Assembly: GCF_009176975.1 (NCBI RefSeq)
Contig: NZ_WEZG01000008.1
Location: forward strand, 1 to 64,000
DNA: 64,000 bases
Direction of reading: 5' to 3'
DNA from: Aureimonas psammosilenae
GTDB taxonomy: Bacteria > Pseudomonadota > Alphaproteobacteria > Rhizobiales > Rhizobiaceae
Shown here: positions 62,340 through 64,000 of the stretch, piece by piece
Layout: each line of letters opens with the position of its first letter
Position numbering within the stretch: the first letter of the stretch is position 1
Notes under the pieces: generated by a model
The model's input: the letters and a program-made list of their open reading frames with translations, nothing else
Told to the model about the DNA's origin: nothing
The model's database searches: none
Translations under genes and position numbers: made by a program

Positions 62340-63500
62340 ATGCCCGAATTGAATTCGAAGAATTTCGGCCGCCGTCGCGCCAAGACCCGGTTCCTCGGCG
62401 CCTTCGCCGCGACCGCGCTCGGCCTCGGCGCAGTTCTCGGACTGTCGGCCGGTGCCGATGCCCAAGGCATCGCCAAGGAAGACATGGTCATGGTGGTGTC
62501 GGTCATCAACACGACCAACCCCTACATGATCTCCAATATCGAGGGCGCCAAGGCCCTGTCCGCCAAGCTCGGCATTCCGCTGGAGATCGTGAACTCCAAC
62601 AATTCCTCCCAGACCGGCATCTCGAACATCCTGGCGATCCTGGCGAGCGGCAAGAAGCCGATCATGTTCGTCAACACCGTCGCCAGTTCCGATGCGCCGA
62701 CCATCGTCGACGCGGTGAAGCGCGCGGGCGGCTACGTGTCGATCTGGTGGAACAAGCCGGACGGCTACAAGCCGCAGAATGTCGGCGACAACTTCGTCGC
62801 CTTCCAGAAGATCCCAGGCGTCGAATCCGGCCGCTGCGGCGCGCAGGCCATCGGCGAAGCGCTCGGGGGCAAGGGCAACGTCGTTCTTCTGCCCGGCGTC
62901 CAGGACTCCACCACCAGCCAGACCCGCGTGGCCGGCTTCCGCGCCGAGATCGCGGAGAAATATCCCGACATCAAGATCCTGGACGCGCGGCCCTCGAACT
63001 GGGACCCGCAGATTGCCGCGCGCAACGCGCAGGACCTCATCGTCAAATACGGCAGCGACATCAACGGCGTGTGGAGCGCCGACGACGCGATGCAGATCGG
63101 CGCGATGCAGTCCTTCGAGAATGCCGGGCTTCTCGACAAGGTGAAGTTCGCTTCCGACGGGCTTTATCCGAAGACGCTCGAGGACATCAAATCGGGTCGC
63201 GGCAACAAGGCCATCGTCGGCGAAACCTTCCATCGCGGCTACATGGCCTCGGCGGTCGGTCTCTACACGGCCTATCTGGCGGCGACCGGCGAGGTGAAGC
63301 CCTCCACGCTTCCGCCCGAAAAGCGCGAAAGCCTGTTCAAGCTGAGCTGCGTGAAGACCGACAACTACCAGGACTATCTCCAGTACGACAGTGCCGACGC
63401 GCCGGCGAAGTTCGTGGACCGGCTGGTTCAGAACGGTCCCTGGAACACCGAGCCCATGCCGCTGGTCGGCGGCGCTCCCGAAGTCATGCCCAAGTCCTAA
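62340..63500 (+). CDS. Ribose-type ABC binding protein, second system
   Basis: A 386-residue periplasmic binding protein. The N-terminus has an RRR-containing segment and a hydrophobic stretch (residues 18-40, ending GADAQ) that fits a signal peptide, possibly Tat-like given RRRAKTRFLG. Mature part DMVMVVSVINTTNPYMISNIEGAKAL and VNSNNSSQTGISNI are RbsB-group signatures. It is longer than typical RbsB (about 300) with a C-terminal extension containing Cys in KLSCVKTDNY. AGGAGG precedes the ATG. It is followed by a hairpin and an RbsC-like permease gene. Confidence 0.88.
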   Translation: MPELNSKNFGRRRAKTRFLGAFAATALGLGAVLGLSAGADAQGIAKEDMVMVVSVINTTNPYMISNIEGAKALSAKLGIPLEIVNSNNSSQTGISNILAILASGKKPIMFVNTVASSDAPTIVDAVKRAGGYVSIWWNKPDGYKPQNVGDNFVAFQKIPGVESGRCGAQAIGEALGGKGNVVLLPGVQDSTTSQTRVAGFRAEIAEKYPDIKILDARPSNWDPQIAARNAQDLIVKYGSDINGVWSADDAMQIGAMQSFENAGLLDKVKFASDGLYPKTLEDIKSGRGNKAIVGETFHRGYMASAVGLYTAYLAATGEVKPSTLPPEKRESLFKLSCVKTDNYQDYLQYDSADAPAKFVDRLVQNGPWNTEPMPLVGGAPEVMPKS

Positions 63501-63520
63501 GGGCGAATGCCTGAAGGAGG

Positions 63521-63542
63521 GGGCGGCGAGTGACAGCCGCCC
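63521..63542 (+). promoter_or_regulatory. Intra-operon hairpin after second RbsB-like gene
   Basis: A perfect 7-bp stem, GGGCGGC / GCCGCCC with an 8-base loop, starts 20 bases after the stop and lies before the permease gene, as after the other binding-protein genes in the window. Confidence 0.5.
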
Positions 63543-63605
63543 GCCCCTTCCGTTCCGAACCGTCCCGACCGCTCCCAACCGCCGTTTCGTCGGCAAGGAG
63601 ACGAC

Positions 63606-64000
63606 ATGTCCTTCGCGCATGGCGACACCAACCTCATGCCTAAACATGGTCCCGGCCATGCGGGCGCGGCGCGCTCGGCCTTGTCGGCGCGCTGGAAGGC
63701 GTCGGGCGGTCTTCTTCTTTCGCTTCTCGTGCTTGTCGTGGCGTTCTCGTTTCTGAACCCGCGCTTTTCCAGCATCGAGAACCTGCAGAACGTCCTTTAC
63801 CAGGCGTCCGTCCCGCTGATCATCGTGGTCGGCACGACGCTCGTCATTCAGATGGGCTCCATCGACCTGTCGGTTCAGGGCGTCATGGGCGCTTCCGGCA
63901 TGGCCTGGATTCTTCTGTCGCCCAACACCCGGCTCGATCTCGACATGGCGGGCTGGTCGTGGGTTCTGGCGCTCGGCCTCGGTCTCGCCATCGGGCTCCT
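63606..64000 (+). CDS. Ribose-type ABC permease, second system (partial, runs off the window)
   Basis: The first 131 codons of an RbsC-like permease are present; AAGGAG lies 5 bases before the ATG. After a 30-residue cytoplasmic tail, SGGLLLSLLVLVVAFSFLNPRFSSIENLQNVLYQ and the family signature TLVIQMGSIDLSVQGVMG follow. The gene is cut by the end of the window. With the binding protein at 62340-63500 it should form the importer of the pepD/epoxide hydrolase operon; the ATPase gene is expected beyond 64000. Confidence 0.9.
   Translation, partial: MSFAHGDTNLMPKHGPGHAGAARSALSARWKASGGLLLSLLVLVVAFSFLNPRFSSIENLQNVLYQASVPLIIVVGTTLVIQMGSIDLSVQGVMGASGMAWILLSPNTRLDLDMAGWSWVLALGLGLAIGL

Overview
The window is uniformly GC-rich and gene-dense, with short gaps and many 4-base stop/start overlaps. 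The gene families point to an alphaproteobacterium of the order Hyphomicrobiales (Rhizobiales): a TtuA/C/D-like tartrate set, ery-type polyol genes, a class II synthetase-like amino acid:carrier-protein ligase, many ABC importers, and GntR, LysR and SorC regulators. The genus cannot be fixed from sequence alone. I saw no rRNA, tRNA, IS element, phage gene or CRISPR array. It reads as accessory catabolic chromosome or megaplasmid DNA.

Layout. (1) 42-3395 (-): an aminoacyl carrier-protein cassette (DUF1839 protein, ligase, acyl-CoA dehydrogenase-like protein, carrier protein). (2) 3840-7196 (-): a large hybrid sensor kinase. (3) 7418-9587: a class C beta-lactamase divergent from an AmpR-like regulator. 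(4) 9753-17410: a beta-1,2-glucan module with an SbmA/YddA-like transporter whose ATPase domain is visibly broken, a GH144 glucanase, a GH15 hydrolase and a convergent GH94 phosphorylase. (5) 17683-22535: an MFS exporter, an unknown secreted protein, and a quinone reductase/RidA pair divergent from a TetR regulator. (6) 22611-29081: an arabinofuranosidase plus ABC importer operon with its own FadR-type regulator. (7) 29396-33966: a tartrate/glycerate operon. (8) 34052-35762: decayed gene fragments around a GNAT gene, then a LysE exporter. (9) 36906-41969: GntR regulator, polar amino-acid ABC parts, class V PLP enzyme and a hydantoinase-like amidohydrolase. (10) 42031-59218: a large divergent sugar/polyol island. 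(11) 59514-64000: PepD, epoxide hydrolase and the start of a second ribose-type ABC importer.

The most unusual system is the island at 42031-59218. A SorC regulator and an FGGY kinase resembling EryA, plus a lipoyl synthase, run on the plus strand. A long minus-strand operon encodes 2-oxoacid dehydrogenase E1-alpha, E1-beta, a free 80-residue lipoyl domain, a GlpD/EryB-like dehydrogenase, a class II ketose-bisphosphate aldolase, a free E2 catalytic domain, a complete RbsABC-type importer, an AraM-like dehydrogenase, a second FGGY kinase and an AraL-like HAD phosphatase. I infer that a sugar or polyol is imported, phosphorylated, oxidised and cleaved by the aldolase, and that a fragment is then oxidised by a dedicated lipoylated complex whose E2 is split into two proteins. 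Matching inverted repeats (TGTTCA/TGAAC type) lie before both transcription units and suggest common control by the SorC protein. The substrate is unknown.

The second notable case is the transporter at 9753-11510, in which the Walker A, signature, Walker B and H-loop motifs are all lost although the domain is still there. A recurring regulatory theme is a strong GC-rich hairpin just after each of the five binding-protein genes that is followed by co-directional genes of the same unit.
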